A stretch of DNA of 64,000 bases. Source: Asparagopsis taxiformis. Taxonomy: Eukaryota; Rhodophyta; Florideophyceae; Bonnemaisoniales; Bonnemaisoniaceae. The stretch's first letter is position 1, and the number at the start of each line of letters is the position of its first letter. This document shows positions 17,915-27,430 of the stretch, one piece after another. The DNA is taken from the NCBI GenBank assembly GCA_030407315.1, contig JALQPE010000216.1:62001-126000 (forward strand), given 5' to 3'. The notes under the pieces were generated by a model. It saw nothing but the letters and a program-made list of their open reading frames with translations. It made no database searches and was not told where the DNA came from. Made by a program: the position numbers and the translations under genes.

Positions 17915-18641
17915 TGTAGCGACGGGGGAGAAGGGTCGGGCGATGACGGATGGGGTACGGGCGCTATTTGAAGCGGTGCAACGGTGAGAGGAGTATGCTA
18001 CGTGCGGCGCGGGGCGAAGCGGCGTGCGACAGGACAGGGAGATGGTGGATTTGCGTGATCGCGCGTTGCGTTGTTGAGCGGGTAAAAAATTATACAACGG
18101 GTTTGATTGGACAGTGTGGTCGGTTTTACACTATTAAATCTCATGATTGTACATGACACGGAAGCATCCATGACAGTGTCCAATCAATGAATTGGTTGAT
18201 TCCCACAACGACCAATCGTTGGCGTGTTGGACTTGCGTGCACTTTGGTTACTTTTCGTACAACAAACTCGATTGGAGAAATCGTCTTCTCCCAGCCGTCC
18301 ACTTGGTATCGCCCATTGCTCCTCACCTGATCGATCAATCAAACGGCCCAATGCGCGCGCGTCGCCTGGGTGCATCGCTTGCAGCGACGCGCCGATGCGA
18401 TGCCAGGCTCGCCACAACGCACCACTGGTATGGCGTTTTCTGGAGATGAAATGGACGCCCTTCACACTACGCGCAAGTCGCCGATCCTCGTCATGACTTG
18501 TCAATTGCATTCCCATACGTGATTGAGAAATGGTGCAATCGTATCGGCGATCAGGCGATGAAAAGTGAATTAGCTATTATGGCGCATAACGCACTGTATT
18601 TAATGAATACAGTATACACATATACTGCACTGCACTGCACT
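17915..18641. other. Promoter/spacer between members F and G
   Basis: 727 bp with no convincing gene. Holds the putative F promoter (TATAAT 18094-18089 and CCAATC 18110-18105, minus strand). Several further CCAAT/ATTGG motifs lie at 18178-18215, including the inverted repeat AATCAA-8 nt-TTGATT. Confidence 0.4.
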
Positions 18642-19256
18642 TCAAACCGTACCAGTACCCATGGACAAAACTCGTCTCTTCAACAAATAATTCTCATCCG
18701 ACAGAAACTTGTGCTCCGCTCTCAACAACTCGACTCTCTTCCGATTATCCTCCAACTCCCTACGCAGCCCCTCAATTCTCTCTTTTCTCTTCGCGTTACT
18801 CTTGGCCGCACTCAGTCGATTCCGTCTCTTACGCGCCTCCAAAATCGCTCTCTTCTCCGCCTCCTTATCGGCGTGCACCAGCGGCGTCGTCGCCACGCCG
18901 CCCATATCAATCGATGGTGCGACAACGTCCATGACGGGCGGCACTACGACGCCAACGCCTGCCAATTCGCCGACCAGACGCGGAGCGATTCGAATCGCCC
19001 TAGCGCCGCCGCTGCCGCCGCCGCCTGTCGCTGTAGCAGCAGCAGACGACGCCCTCGCATCGTGCATCGCCATCGTGCCATCGGCCAATTCGCTCACAGC
19101 AGCCTTATCGCCGTCAGTCTCCGCTGGCCATGCTGCGCCGTCCAGTTCGGGTCGAATCACACGCGGCTCAGATAGTTGCAACAGCTGCCCGTCCGGCGAC
19201 ACGGAGAGCATGCCGCCGTAATAGGAATTAGTAAAGGCTTGATGGAGGAGGTTCAT
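18642..19256 (-). CDS. Cluster member G: bZIP-only protein (C-terminal half)
   Basis: A 204-residue protein. The frame extends to 19277 but with TTG; the first ATG is 19256. It starts inside the family's pre-basic block (NSYYGGMLSVSPDGQLL, compare LYFNSMISLSTDGPLL in D) and lacks the N-terminal domain. A Gly/Ala-rich linker follows. Then comes the bZIP: KRRNRLSAAKSNAKRKERI, leucines at +18, +32, +39 and +46, Asn at +25 and +43. Position +8 is Asn (codon 18797-18795). It lies just downstream of H on the same strand, and H ends in the block where G begins. Small bZIP-only proteins often act as dimer partners or repressors of larger relatives; that role is inferred. A reverse CCAAT box sits only 8 bp from the ATG. 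Confidence 0.8.
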   Translation of the reverse strand: MNLLHQAFTNSYYGGMLSVSPDGQLLQLSEPRVIRPELDGAAWPAETDGDKAAVSELADGTMAMHDARASSAAATATGGGGSGGARAIRIAPRLVGELAGVGVVVPPVMDVVAPSIDMGGVATTPLVHADKEAEKRAILEARKRRNRLSAAKSNAKRKERIEGLRRELEDNRKRVELLRAEHKFLSDENYLLKRRVLSMGTGTV

Positions 19257-19764
19257 CGTTGCTGATTGGCGTTGCAATGCATGTGATGGATGGATGATAT
19301 GTGTCGCATGACTTTGGTATAAGAGTAAGTGCGTCTAGTTTGCTGGTGTTGTAACGCGGACGACATGGCAGTGGGTGTCGATGGGTGCGCGTCTCGGTCG
19401 AGCTGAGAAAATTTCTAGCACTGGATTGACGTGGCGTGAATGCATCATATCATTAGAGATCCATGGCCAAATTTAATGTGTGCATTTTCTTCACATTTGA
19501 CTTGTTTGGCCATTATGGCACTTTTGTCCAATCACATTATGCTTCGTGTCCACTCATGTTGCAATTGCAACGCTTTGCCTCCATCTCCGCGCCATATGGC
19601 TGCCACTGTGCCAGCGTCCGGAAACAAACACATACGCCTGCCATCACTGCAACTTTTCCACACCGACCAACCGCCAGCCGTCGCGCACTACTTGTTATAC
19701 ACTAATCATAATAATACACTACAGTACACTGTCATCCCATACTTGAAGCAAACTTTCAACAAAT
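19257..19764. other. Spacer between split-gene halves H and G
   Basis: 508 bp separating the stop of H from the ATG of G. The minus strand has a weak TATA-like CTTATACC near 19315-19325. I found no GT-AG pair that would join H to G in phase, and no inserted element with terminal repeats. Confidence 0.4.
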
Positions 19765-20709
19765 TCAATCAGCGCCAACATGCGTCGCATAAACTCTCCC
19801 AACAATTTCATCAAACGACCGCTCCGCCTCATCATCTAATCGATCAAACGTGACCAAAATCTGCCCGGTAATTCTCGACCGCACCTCACTATCATCCACA
19901 TCCAGCACGTCCTTTTGAATTTTCTGCGAGAAAAACTCTCCCAACAGCATCTGCGCAACTGCGTGCAGCCCCGCCTCAAGCGCCGCGTCGTCACGCACAA
20001 AACCGCCATTACGCGCGACGTGCGCCATGTCGACGTCTCTCGACTCGCCGACGCGCGTCTCACAGCTGGTGACGACCGAGTAGAGGCGGTCGGGCAGTCG
20101 TTGCGCGTCGTACTGCACGTTGGGCACGACGAACAAGCAGCGTTCACGCGTGTTATGCACGAGTTGACGCACGCACATGAGCGCCGCCAATTGCTCCGTC
20201 ATGCCGTACGCGAATTGCACTAGCTCGCGTCGTGCCGCGTCAAACGCAAATCGTCCCACCGCGTGCGGGAAAAACGGACAGTAGTGACTGTCGTACGAAC
20301 AGCCGCTGATACGCACGTCGTCCGCCTCGCGTCCCCCGAACGAATAGCCCACCAGCACCCCGTCGCGCCACGCCACCGCGACTAGTTGCAGGTCGTAGCC
20401 GGCGTGCACCGCGCCCGCTTGGAAATGCGCGTCCGCCGCGGGCACAAATTGGCGCGACGTGCCCGGACGTACCGCGCGGTGCCACGCACGCACGCTCAGC
20501 GTTGTGGATGTGGACGGCGGCGTGCTGGCTGGTTGTTTGTGAAATGTGCTTTTGGAGTCGCCGAATAGCCACGATGTGATCCATGGGTGTTTGCGTGCGA
20601 GTTGCAGCGTTTGGTGCAGTTTCTTGTGCCCCTCACAGTAGAGGTGTTGCTCGGAATCTTGCGCCGACGGCCTAACGTCGGGTGTGCTATCGTTTTGCTG
20701 GTGCGTCAT
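19765..20709 (-). CDS. Cluster member H: N-domain-only protein
   Basis: A 314-residue protein. The frame is open to 20736 but that codon is TTG; the ATG at 20709 fits the TATA box at 20760-20766. It has a divergent N-terminal domain: HPWITSWLFGD, DLQLVAVAWRDGVLVGYSF, AVGRFAFDAARRELVQ and QYDAQRLPDRLYSVV. It continues through a block like the region after GAF in other members (AVAQMLLGEFFSQKIQ). It stops at VGRVYATHVGAD, exactly where the pre-basic block begins in C and D. There is no basic region or zipper. With G directly downstream it looks like the front half of a split family gene. It could be a non-DNA-binding partner if the N-terminal domain mediates association. Confidence 0.8.
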   Translation of the reverse strand: MTHQQNDSTPDVRPSAQDSEQHLYCEGHKKLHQTLQLARKHPWITSWLFGDSKSTFHKQPASTPPSTSTTLSVRAWHRAVRPGTSRQFVPAADAHFQAGAVHAGYDLQLVAVAWRDGVLVGYSFGGREADDVRISGCSYDSHYCPFFPHAVGRFAFDAARRELVQFAYGMTEQLAALMCVRQLVHNTRERCLFVVPNVQYDAQRLPDRLYSVVTSCETRVGESRDVDMAHVARNGGFVRDDAALEAGLHAVAQMLLGEFFSQKIQKDVLDVDDSEVRSRITGQILVTFDRLDDEAERSFDEIVGRVYATHVGAD

Positions 20710-20759
20710 TGGTGGTGCGTGCGGGCGATCGGTCAATCGATTGTGTGCGCCAGTCTATT

Positions 20760-20766
20760 ATTTATA
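20760..20766 (-). promoter_or_regulatory. TATA box of member H
   Basis: TATAAAT on the minus strand, 51-57 bp upstream of the ATG at 20709. A transcription start about 30 bp downstream would fall near 20735. That excludes the upstream TTG frame and supports the ATG start. Confidence 0.6.
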
Positions 20767-20910
20767 CAGTAGTGCATCAGTTTGCATATTTCGTAAAATG
20801 TGCCATTGCTTTATTCGACTCGACATCTTCAGTGCCTATCGTTCGTAACTTGCCGGCCCGGTTCCATCTCCAGTCCTCACGTATTCACACTCGTTGACAT
20901 CCCGTCAGCT

Positions 20911-22680
20911 TCAAAAGTTGCTCTCACTGAATTGTACATGCTGAATGGCATTCTGCCGCAATATACTGTTTTCCGCCATCAACTTTTTCCTCTTCTCCGT
21001 CAACAAAATCACAACTTTTTTAGTCCGGCTCAACTCGCTCTGCAGCTTCTCCAGCTCCTGTCTCTTCTTATCGTTGCTTCTCGCAGCGCTCAGTCGGTTC
21101 ATTACGCGTCGCCTCTCTTCTCTTGCCTGTTTAGACCGCTTCTGCTTGCTGATAACATCTTCCTTTGCAATGGCGCCGCCGCGAGGCTTTACAGTCGTCT
21201 TGATCAGTCCTGGCATGATTACCTGTGCCATCTCCAACAATTGCTCCATGCCGGCATCCGAAGAGATCAACTTGCAATCTATGGTTGGCGACATACGACA
21301 TGCGTAATAGCATAGTGACGCTGATTCGTACATAGATCTGGCCGTAATATCGTCGACACCCAACTGGGACGTTCTCAGGCACCCGGTGTGCTGTGATTGC
21401 ACCACACCAGTGCCAGGGTGTAACGTATCATGCCTTGTATGGGAGCTGACAAAGTACCCGTTAAGAGTCACATCCATACGGTGCACCGTAAATTGTAGTG
21501 CTGCTGAATTGAATGCTCCATTAGAAGTGTCGCTCCTGCCTGGATTTCGCGCCATACAGATGCCATCTGCTGTCGTGTTTTCATCATTCAGAACCCACGG
21601 CATGTTTCTCGACGTGTATTGCGCATCAACTGGCTTGTGATAAGGCAAAAATGTGTCGGGGACAGCTGAACTGCATGGTTGCGTCTGGTTAACTGCTATG
21701 AAATCAGATGGAGCGGACAAATGTTCGGTGGGTGGCGGCGGATTGTAGATAGCCTGATTGCCTGTGTACGAAAACGGTGTATTAGAGTTACTCGCACAAC
21801 TGTCATCACGCAACGACGTGTCTGCCGAGCTGTCTATGGAACCGGACAACGTACTGCGCAGCGTCGCTGATTCAACACTGCGCGACTTGGTATTATTCAA
21901 TTCGGAAATGATGTCCGACGACATGTCCTGACTCAAGTTAGAATGCGACGGCTTCGGCGCGGTACACACCCTATGTTCGAGACTGGTCGTCATTGAGAAG
22001 GGACGAGACGGCAGATTGTGAAAACTGTACTGCAATCTAGGCACGGTGAAAAAGTAGCGACGGCGCCGACTATTGCACAGCGCCGAGGCGCCACAAATGG
22101 CGGTGACTTGTGTAGAGAGCAAGTGCACAACGATGACACATTCATCAGCGATGGTGTCATACGCAAATCTACCAACGTATCTGGGCACGAACGGGTCTGG
22201 CGTCTGCATGGACTTTTGGGTTGTCGAGGACGAGTCTTGCCCAAGCATATCGCCGCGGCCAAAGGAATAGCCCACAGTTTTGCCGTCCATGTGAGCGACG
22301 GGCACGAAGAGGAGCAGGGAGTCACGGATATTGCCAGTGGTCGCATCAGGGGCGTATGGGGAATTCATGACGTGGGTGGGAATGAGTTGCTGTCTCATAC
22401 TGATAGGGAAGGAGGTCTGAAAGGATTCTGGTGGGAGGGTGATATTGTCATGGAACGGTTCGTTGCAATTGGCAAAAAGCCAGTCAGCGACCCAGCGGGC
22501 GTGGGAGGGCATGCGGAGGGCATTGGCGAGAACATTTCTCATGTCCATGATGATGTTATCGTCGGCGGGGGAGGGCCCGGACGCGGAGCGGAGGGCGATG
22601 GAGGGTGTATCGATAGGGATGCACGAGGTAATGGTGGCATCGTAAATGTTGGTAGAGTCATCGCTGTGGGACTCGGCCAT
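20911..22680 (-). CDS. Cluster member I: N-domain/bZIP protein
   Basis: A 589-residue protein, the longest of the cluster, starting at the first ATG. The N-terminal domain has ARWVADWLFAN, PFHDNITLPPESF, LLLFVPVAHMDGKTVGYSF, YVGRFAYD and QYSFHNLPSRPFSM. A long Ser, Thr and Pro-rich middle follows, then RNMPWVLNDENTTADGICM and TSNGAFNSAALQ, shared with A and E. The bZIP is atypical before the Asn (RRRVMNRLSAARSNDKKRQ). It has leucines at +18, +32, +39 and +46, Thr at +25 and Asn at +43. Position +8 is Asn (codon 21075-21073). It therefore combines the A/E-type centre with the zipper of B, C, D and G. It is separated by 201 bp from H and 254 bp from the membrane-protein gene. Confidence 0.9.
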   Translation of the reverse strand: MAESHSDDSTNIYDATITSCIPIDTPSIALRSASGPSPADDNIIMDMRNVLANALRMPSHARWVADWLFANCNEPFHDNITLPPESFQTSFPISMRQQLIPTHVMNSPYAPDATTGNIRDSLLLFVPVAHMDGKTVGYSFGRGDMLGQDSSSTTQKSMQTPDPFVPRYVGRFAYDTIADECVIVVHLLSTQVTAICGASALCNSRRRRYFFTVPRLQYSFHNLPSRPFSMTTSLEHRVCTAPKPSHSNLSQDMSSDIISELNNTKSRSVESATLRSTLSGSIDSSADTSLRDDSCASNSNTPFSYTGNQAIYNPPPPTEHLSAPSDFIAVNQTQPCSSAVPDTFLPYHKPVDAQYTSRNMPWVLNDENTTADGICMARNPGRSDTSNGAFNSAALQFTVHRMDVTLNGYFVSSHTRHDTLHPGTGVVQSQHTGCLRTSQLGVDDITARSMYESASLCYYACRMSPTIDCKLISSDAGMEQLLEMAQVIMPGLIKTTVKPRGGAIAKEDVISKQKRSKQAREERRRVMNRLSAARSNDKKRQELEKLQSELSRTKKVVILLTEKRKKLMAENSILRQNAIQHVQFSESNF

Positions 22681-22934
22681 GTCGGCAAAAGTGAAAGCGG
22701 CATTGATAGAGCAATCGGGAAGGCGCGGCGGTGTCGGCGAGATAGAAACGGGTGCGTTTTGTAGGCGTCGCGTTGAGGTGAGACGGGTCTGCTGTCATCG
22801 CAATGCGTTTTAATACGGGCCGGCACAATTCGCTTAGTCATAGGCTGAGCGCGCACCAATGCGCAATCGTCTTCTGCAGAGGACAACTGTCCTGCGATGC
22901 AAATTACGTGAATTTAGATACAACAAATCAATTA

Positions 22935-25900
22935 TTACTCAAGGTACGTTAGAGCTCGCGTGTGACCCTCCGCCACTGCGCGACTGAGTAAGGCCAACGC
23001 GAACACTCGCTGACGCTCATAGTATTTGCGTCCGAGTTCCATCATGGCACGCCCGTTGTCACCAGCTATAATCGCACACTCATACAATAGCATTGCGCGT
23101 CTCTCCTCCTCTCGCGTCTTGCCCCACTTGACCAGCTGATTCGCCAACGCGCATATCATGCGTGCACGCGGCCGCATCTTCACCAATTTCTCGTGTAGAT
23201 TTATAATCGTCATCATGCGCTCCGACTCTTCTCGCCCGTCTCCCTTCCATTCCACTCGTCCAGCTTGATGCCTCCTTGGCATGTCCTGCCATAGTAGCTC
23301 GACCGCTTGCAACGCTCGCTGCACATCCTCCTCACTCACCTCCCCGCTCGACGGTTCCAATAGTGCCTTGAGTAGTAGTTTCGCCGTTTCAACTCGACGT
23401 CCAAGCACCAGTGCCCGTTCCATCAGTAGTAACGCTTTCTGTCGGTTCTTCCTAAACCCATTCGAACCGCTCAGTAGCCACTTGGCCAGATGGTGCATCG
23501 CTATGTGGTCCTGCTCCTGCGCCCTCAGCACCGTGTCGTGTAGCGGTGCTGGCGGTTGTTTGAACACCAGTCGGAACGCTCCGTCGCTCGACGACGAAGG
23601 TGATGGAGGCGGTGAAAAGCATATCGGTATGGGTGGACTACCGGTAGGAGTTGCTGGCGGGTCCTCCGGCTCGATGCCGTCGCGAAGATCTCGTTCACTT
23701 CTGAAAATTGTACTATTCAGCTTGAGCAGCGCGTTCAGGTGCAATGACGCATCGCTCAAAGCGGCTACACTCGCAGACTCGTACGCTTCATCAGCATTCT
23801 GATCTAGAGTTAGGCTGCGTTTTTCATCAAGTGTGCCGTTCCTCTCATCCGAGTCTGAAGAATCACCTCCACCGCTCAACAATATAATATCCGCCGGCAT
23901 CTTGTCCCCTACAATAATTAACGATGAATGTTTCAACTCGAATAATGGAATACCCGCTCGGAAAGGCCGCCATCCGCCCCAAAATAATGCTCTCCGTTCA
24001 TCCGATTTTTCCCCAATGTCCATCACGATCACACCATCACTAATTGGACCAAGCGTGTGGTGCATCCGCACATCGCGCAGAAAGTGCGTCTTCTGCCACA
24101 CTGCATACGCCGTCAGTCTTCCTTCAAACGCGTCACGCCAATCCTGCCATCGAAACCTGGGCTCGTCAAACGCCTCGTTTGCTTCCCGATTCACCGCAAT
24201 GGACACTGCGACATCTGCTGAGTCGTTCAGCACACGTACTGAAACATCCAGTTGTTGCGGACCTCCTACTGCCCGCAAATAATAGTATGCTAGACTTTTT
24301 GGATCCCGTTTTTCGTAGTACTTTCTGCCGCGGTGGATAACTTGAATACTCGGAAAGCCCATGATGCACAGCGCCATGGCCTCAACTGTCTCGTGAGTTC
24401 TCGCCATTGACTGCGTGCTGGCCGATTTTTTCATCTGGTGTGCCAAGCTTGAATGAATTCCATTTTGGCATTCCCACAAAAGGCGTTCTTCAAGCGTGGA
24501 ATCGATAGGATGCGAAAGTTCCTCGATCTGCTTCAGACATTGCCAAAGTTCCAACGTAATTCGAAAAGTTACATTGCTGTTCGGCACGTTTGGTGTCCAG
24601 TTATCGCCGTTGAATTTCTTCTGTCGTGCGTCTAATGGAGTGTTCAGGTCTGATAAATAGTGAAATTGCTCAGCGATACCCGAGCGTACGCTTTCCATGA
24701 CACAACCCATGAATGTCAACCCTTGTTCCAAATGTTTATGTATAGAGTTACTATTCGCCAGTTGATATCGCAAACGCCGCGTTTCCAAATCACGATGGTA
24801 CTTGAAAACCTCACTCAGCTCCAGTTCAGGCCCATCAGATTCGACGTTACTCCTCAAAATGCTTGGACCGCTGGACAACGGTACATCTGGATCAGTTTGC
24901 CTTTCGAACATGTAGCCTTTAAGTTCTTCCTCACGCTTGAGTAGCTGGTCCACCTGTATGCCGTTACAAAGAGAAATCCAGTTATCGATTCTGGAACTGA
25001 CTTCAAGAATCGTTCTGTTGTCCCACAGGTTCCTGCCATAATCTCTCTTCACGATGGGGAAACCACACTTGTCCAGGGTAGGCGGACTGTCAAAGCCAAG
25101 CTGATCTTGCAAAACACGCACAGGGGTGTCGTACTGTGATAACTTTTTCTTCTTTGTCTTCTTCATCGCAACCTGTGGGTCAGACTCCGACATTGGTGGA
25201 ATACATGCGCAATCTCCCCAGTCACCGACCCAAATAAACACCATGAACCACTCAACCTGCTCCGGGTTGAGAAATTCCACAAATTCGTACAAACGGGATG
25301 GCAGTGATTCAATTGACTCCTTTATAAGCGGGATGTACGACCCATGCGACGGTAGTTTCTGAGTGTTTGAATCCAACAGCGGACAGGAGAAAGGGAGGGC
25401 GTCACCAGACAACATGCAGCGTCTCAAAATTTCGTGCTTGTCAAACACTTGACTCATTTTGTTAGAACTTATGTCCGCAAGGATATGGGGTGGAAGCAAT
25501 GATCGCATTGAATCGGCAGGGTGATAAAGTTTTCCAAATTGCGACTGCGTTCGACAAGCAGTTATCATGCGCAATGCAGCTGTTGCCCAAACCCTTGACG
25601 CGAAATGACATCGTTGCATTTTCCATGTTTCGCCGGGATCGATGGATATGGACTTACAGTCCTGCAGCCACTTTGCACCAAATTGGGCAAGATATGCAAC
25701 AATCCAATGCACGGCGGTGCTGCGTCTATGTCGCGGACGGATGCGAGATGTGGATAATCTCCACGGAGAGTGGGAATTTAATATTTCATTGTCAATGATG
25801 GATGAGTTAACCTCCATTAGATCGATATGTTTGGCGATTCGTCGACGCTGGTTTGCGAGCGCCTGCGGTTCGAAATGAACGTCGTTTGCGGGATATGCAT

Positions 25901-26444
25901 GGGCTGTGGGAGGGGGTGTGGACGGGGCGACACCAGCCTCCATTTCGGCTGGATCGTCCAATGGAGCGCATTCGGGCGGGGAGAGGGCGCGTGTGCGACG
26001 GGAACGCGGATGGCGGAATTTGGAGCGACGACTTGCGGGCGGTCGTTTAGACTGAGCGGCAGAGGAATTAAAGGCGCATGGATAGGCGGCGGACTCGAAT
26101 ATAATCGCGGTGCGGATGGCCCATTGGCGGAAAGAGTAGAGCTGGAAGAGCCCCCAGATGGTGCGGAGGATGTGGTAGATGTTGAACACGACTGCTGTTA
26201 TGGCGGCGAACATCTCCTTGTAGTCTGGTTCCTGGAGATTGGCCTGGAGAACGATGTAGTACATTATGTAGGGAAGCGGGATTACGGCAACGGTTAGATG
26301 GAGGAGACCGTTCATCATGGTGTGTTTGATGGTTTGCCATCGATCTGAGATGAAGTCGTGGAGGTAGAGGAAAGCCCATGGGAGAAGAATTGCGACGTAG
26401 ATGGTGAAGACAATAGAGAGTGAATTGCCGCTTTCGAGGGTCAT
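22935..26444 (-). CDS. Large membrane protein with C-terminal Sel1-like repeats
   Basis: A 1169-residue protein that I cannot assign to a family. The N-terminal 115 residues hold three hydrophobic segments (about 8-29, 44-66 and 79-104), with aromatic and Tyr-rich borders, so the protein is probably anchored in a membrane. A basic, Pro-rich stretch follows. A long globular middle (about 230-810) has many Trp and charged residues. After a Ser/Pro-rich linker, the last 230 residues contain repeats of the Sel1 type (LAKWLLSGSNGFRKNRQKAL, then ALANQLVKWGKTREEERRAM, ELGRKYYERQRVFALALLSR), which are helical scaffolds for protein binding. It ends 254 bp from member I. A role in membrane-linked protein assembly is possible but is inference. 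Confidence 0.8.
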   Translation of the reverse strand: MTLESGNSLSIVFTIYVAILLPWAFLYLHDFISDRWQTIKHTMMNGLLHLTVAVIPLPYIMYYIVLQANLQEPDYKEMFAAITAVVFNIYHILRTIWGLFQLYSFRQWAIRTAIIFESAAYPCAFNSSAAQSKRPPASRRSKFRHPRSRRTRALSPPECAPLDDPAEMEAGVAPSTPPPTAHAYPANDVHFEPQALANQRRRIAKHIDLMEVNSSIIDNEILNSHSPWRLSTSRIRPRHRRSTAVHWIVAYLAQFGAKWLQDCKSISIDPGETWKMQRCHFASRVWATAALRMITACRTQSQFGKLYHPADSMRSLLPPHILADISSNKMSQVFDKHEILRRCMLSGDALPFSCPLLDSNTQKLPSHGSYIPLIKESIESLPSRLYEFVEFLNPEQVEWFMVFIWVGDWGDCACIPPMSESDPQVAMKKTKKKKLSQYDTPVRVLQDQLGFDSPPTLDKCGFPIVKRDYGRNLWDNRTILEVSSRIDNWISLCNGIQVDQLLKREEELKGYMFERQTDPDVPLSSGPSILRSNVESDGPELELSEVFKYHRDLETRRLRYQLANSNSIHKHLEQGLTFMGCVMESVRSGIAEQFHYLSDLNTPLDARQKKFNGDNWTPNVPNSNVTFRITLELWQCLKQIEELSHPIDSTLEERLLWECQNGIHSSLAHQMKKSASTQSMARTHETVEAMALCIMGFPSIQVIHRGRKYYEKRDPKSLAYYYLRAVGGPQQLDVSVRVLNDSADVAVSIAVNREANEAFDEPRFRWQDWRDAFEGRLTAYAVWQKTHFLRDVRMHHTLGPISDGVIVMDIGEKSDERRALFWGGWRPFRAGIPLFELKHSSLIIVGDKMPADIILLSGGGDSSDSDERNGTLDEKRSLTLDQNADEAYESASVAALSDASLHLNALLKLNSTIFRSERDLRDGIEPEDPPATPTGSPPIPICFSPPPSPSSSSDGAFRLVFKQPPAPLHDTVLRAQEQDHIAMHHLAKWLLSGSNGFRKNRQKALLLMERALVLGRRVETAKLLLKALLEPSSGEVSEEDVQRALQAVELLWQDMPRRHQAGRVEWKGDGREESERMMTIINLHEKLVKMRPRARMICALANQLVKWGKTREEERRAMLLYECAIIAGDNGRAMMELGRKYYERQRVFALALLSRAVAEGHTRALTYLE

Positions 26445-27430
26445 TTTTGGATGGGGATGTCGGAGGCGTTTGGAAACGAATTGGTTTAGATGTCGGCGAG
26501 TTTTAAGGGTGATTGGTTGGTTATCAAGGTCAGATTATGTAAATCGGGTGGTGATATCGCAATAAGGAACAAGATGGCGCTCAGGGGGGAGGTGTGAGTC
26601 GGAAGGAGCCAGCGCAGCGAAATGAATCGGATATAACATCGTCGCAAGTATGAGAGTTTTTGGATTAAAGAAACAGGATCTAACAAGCCCGAAGGACGGA
26701 ACGTCTCGTCGATTAGAATACGAAAGATCTTAACCGCGTCGGAGCCGAAGAGCAGCTTACAACTGTAACGCTTGTCGCCACAATGTGCCCTGAGCGAATG
26801 CCAATCCGAACTGTGTACAGTATACGTCTCTCAACGTGTCATTTCTACAACTAGACGCGTCAGATTTAACAGTATTTCTACCTGATCAACTACTTTGTCC
26901 CATCCAAACGGCCAGAAGAAAAGGCAGCATGCACCATTTCATCCCGAACACGGCGCTATTTTCGTGACGTGTTGAGACCCGCGTGATGTGCAGCTTCCAA
27001 ATCGACCGTATTGTGCTGTCAACACTCATTTCCGTGTTCATACGCGCCGTCAACAGCGATGTCAACCTACCCAACTATCCCTACCGATAGTCTCCGCTCG
27101 CAGGGCCAACCAGCAGACTTCCTATCAAGACGCTTCTTGATCTGGAACAATTTACACCGTCGAGCTGATTACGCAATCCATTTCAAAATAGCACGGCGGG
27201 ATCAGTCCCCTACGAAAACGTCAGGTGTAAAGAAGGTCAACACTGTTGACATACCCATCACCTAAACACAAAAATTTATTTCGTACTCCATTCCCATCAT
27301 ACACTACTACCAATCATACACCGATACAACACTTCCCCATTAAATCTTCAACAAGATCACACAACCACGCGAGATCGCAGCCGATATCAATGCCCCATCC
27401 ATCACCTCCCACCTCTCAAATCCTCGCATC
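26445..27430. other. Divergent promoter region, no gene seen
   Basis: 986 bp between divergent starts. A GATTGG (reverse CCAAT) lies near 26514 upstream of the membrane-protein gene. The last 180 bp before the SerRS ATG are AT- and CA-rich and may be its 5' leader. No RNA gene recognised. Confidence 0.4.

Larger units (their letters stand above)
4669..22680. other. Clustered family of N-domain/bZIP genes (members A-I)
   Basis: Nine loci of one family occupy 18 kb: A (+), B (-), C (-), D (+), E (-), F (-), G (-), H (-), I (-). Eight carry an N-terminal domain with four shared blocks: a W-[IV]-x2-WLF block, a VPVA...VGY block, a GRFAYD block and a YSFxNLPN block. Seven carry a C-terminal basic region close to RRRNRLSAARSNE. 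Only an unrecognised ORF and a damaged secreted-protein gene interrupt it, both between A and B. Members differ strongly outside the blocks, so the duplications are not recent. The N-terminal domain matches no family that I know. Confidence 0.9.

Noticed and set aside
18642..20709. H and G as one gene with a 500-bp intron
   Set aside because: Candidate donors near the H end are non-consensus, and none is in the phase needed by the only good acceptor (CAATCAG) before G. The two ends also duplicate part of the same block.
4669..22680. A transposon or recent tandem duplication as the cause of the cluster
   Set aside because: Members are on both strands, strongly diverged and without flanking terminal repeats. 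No transposase-like frame is present.
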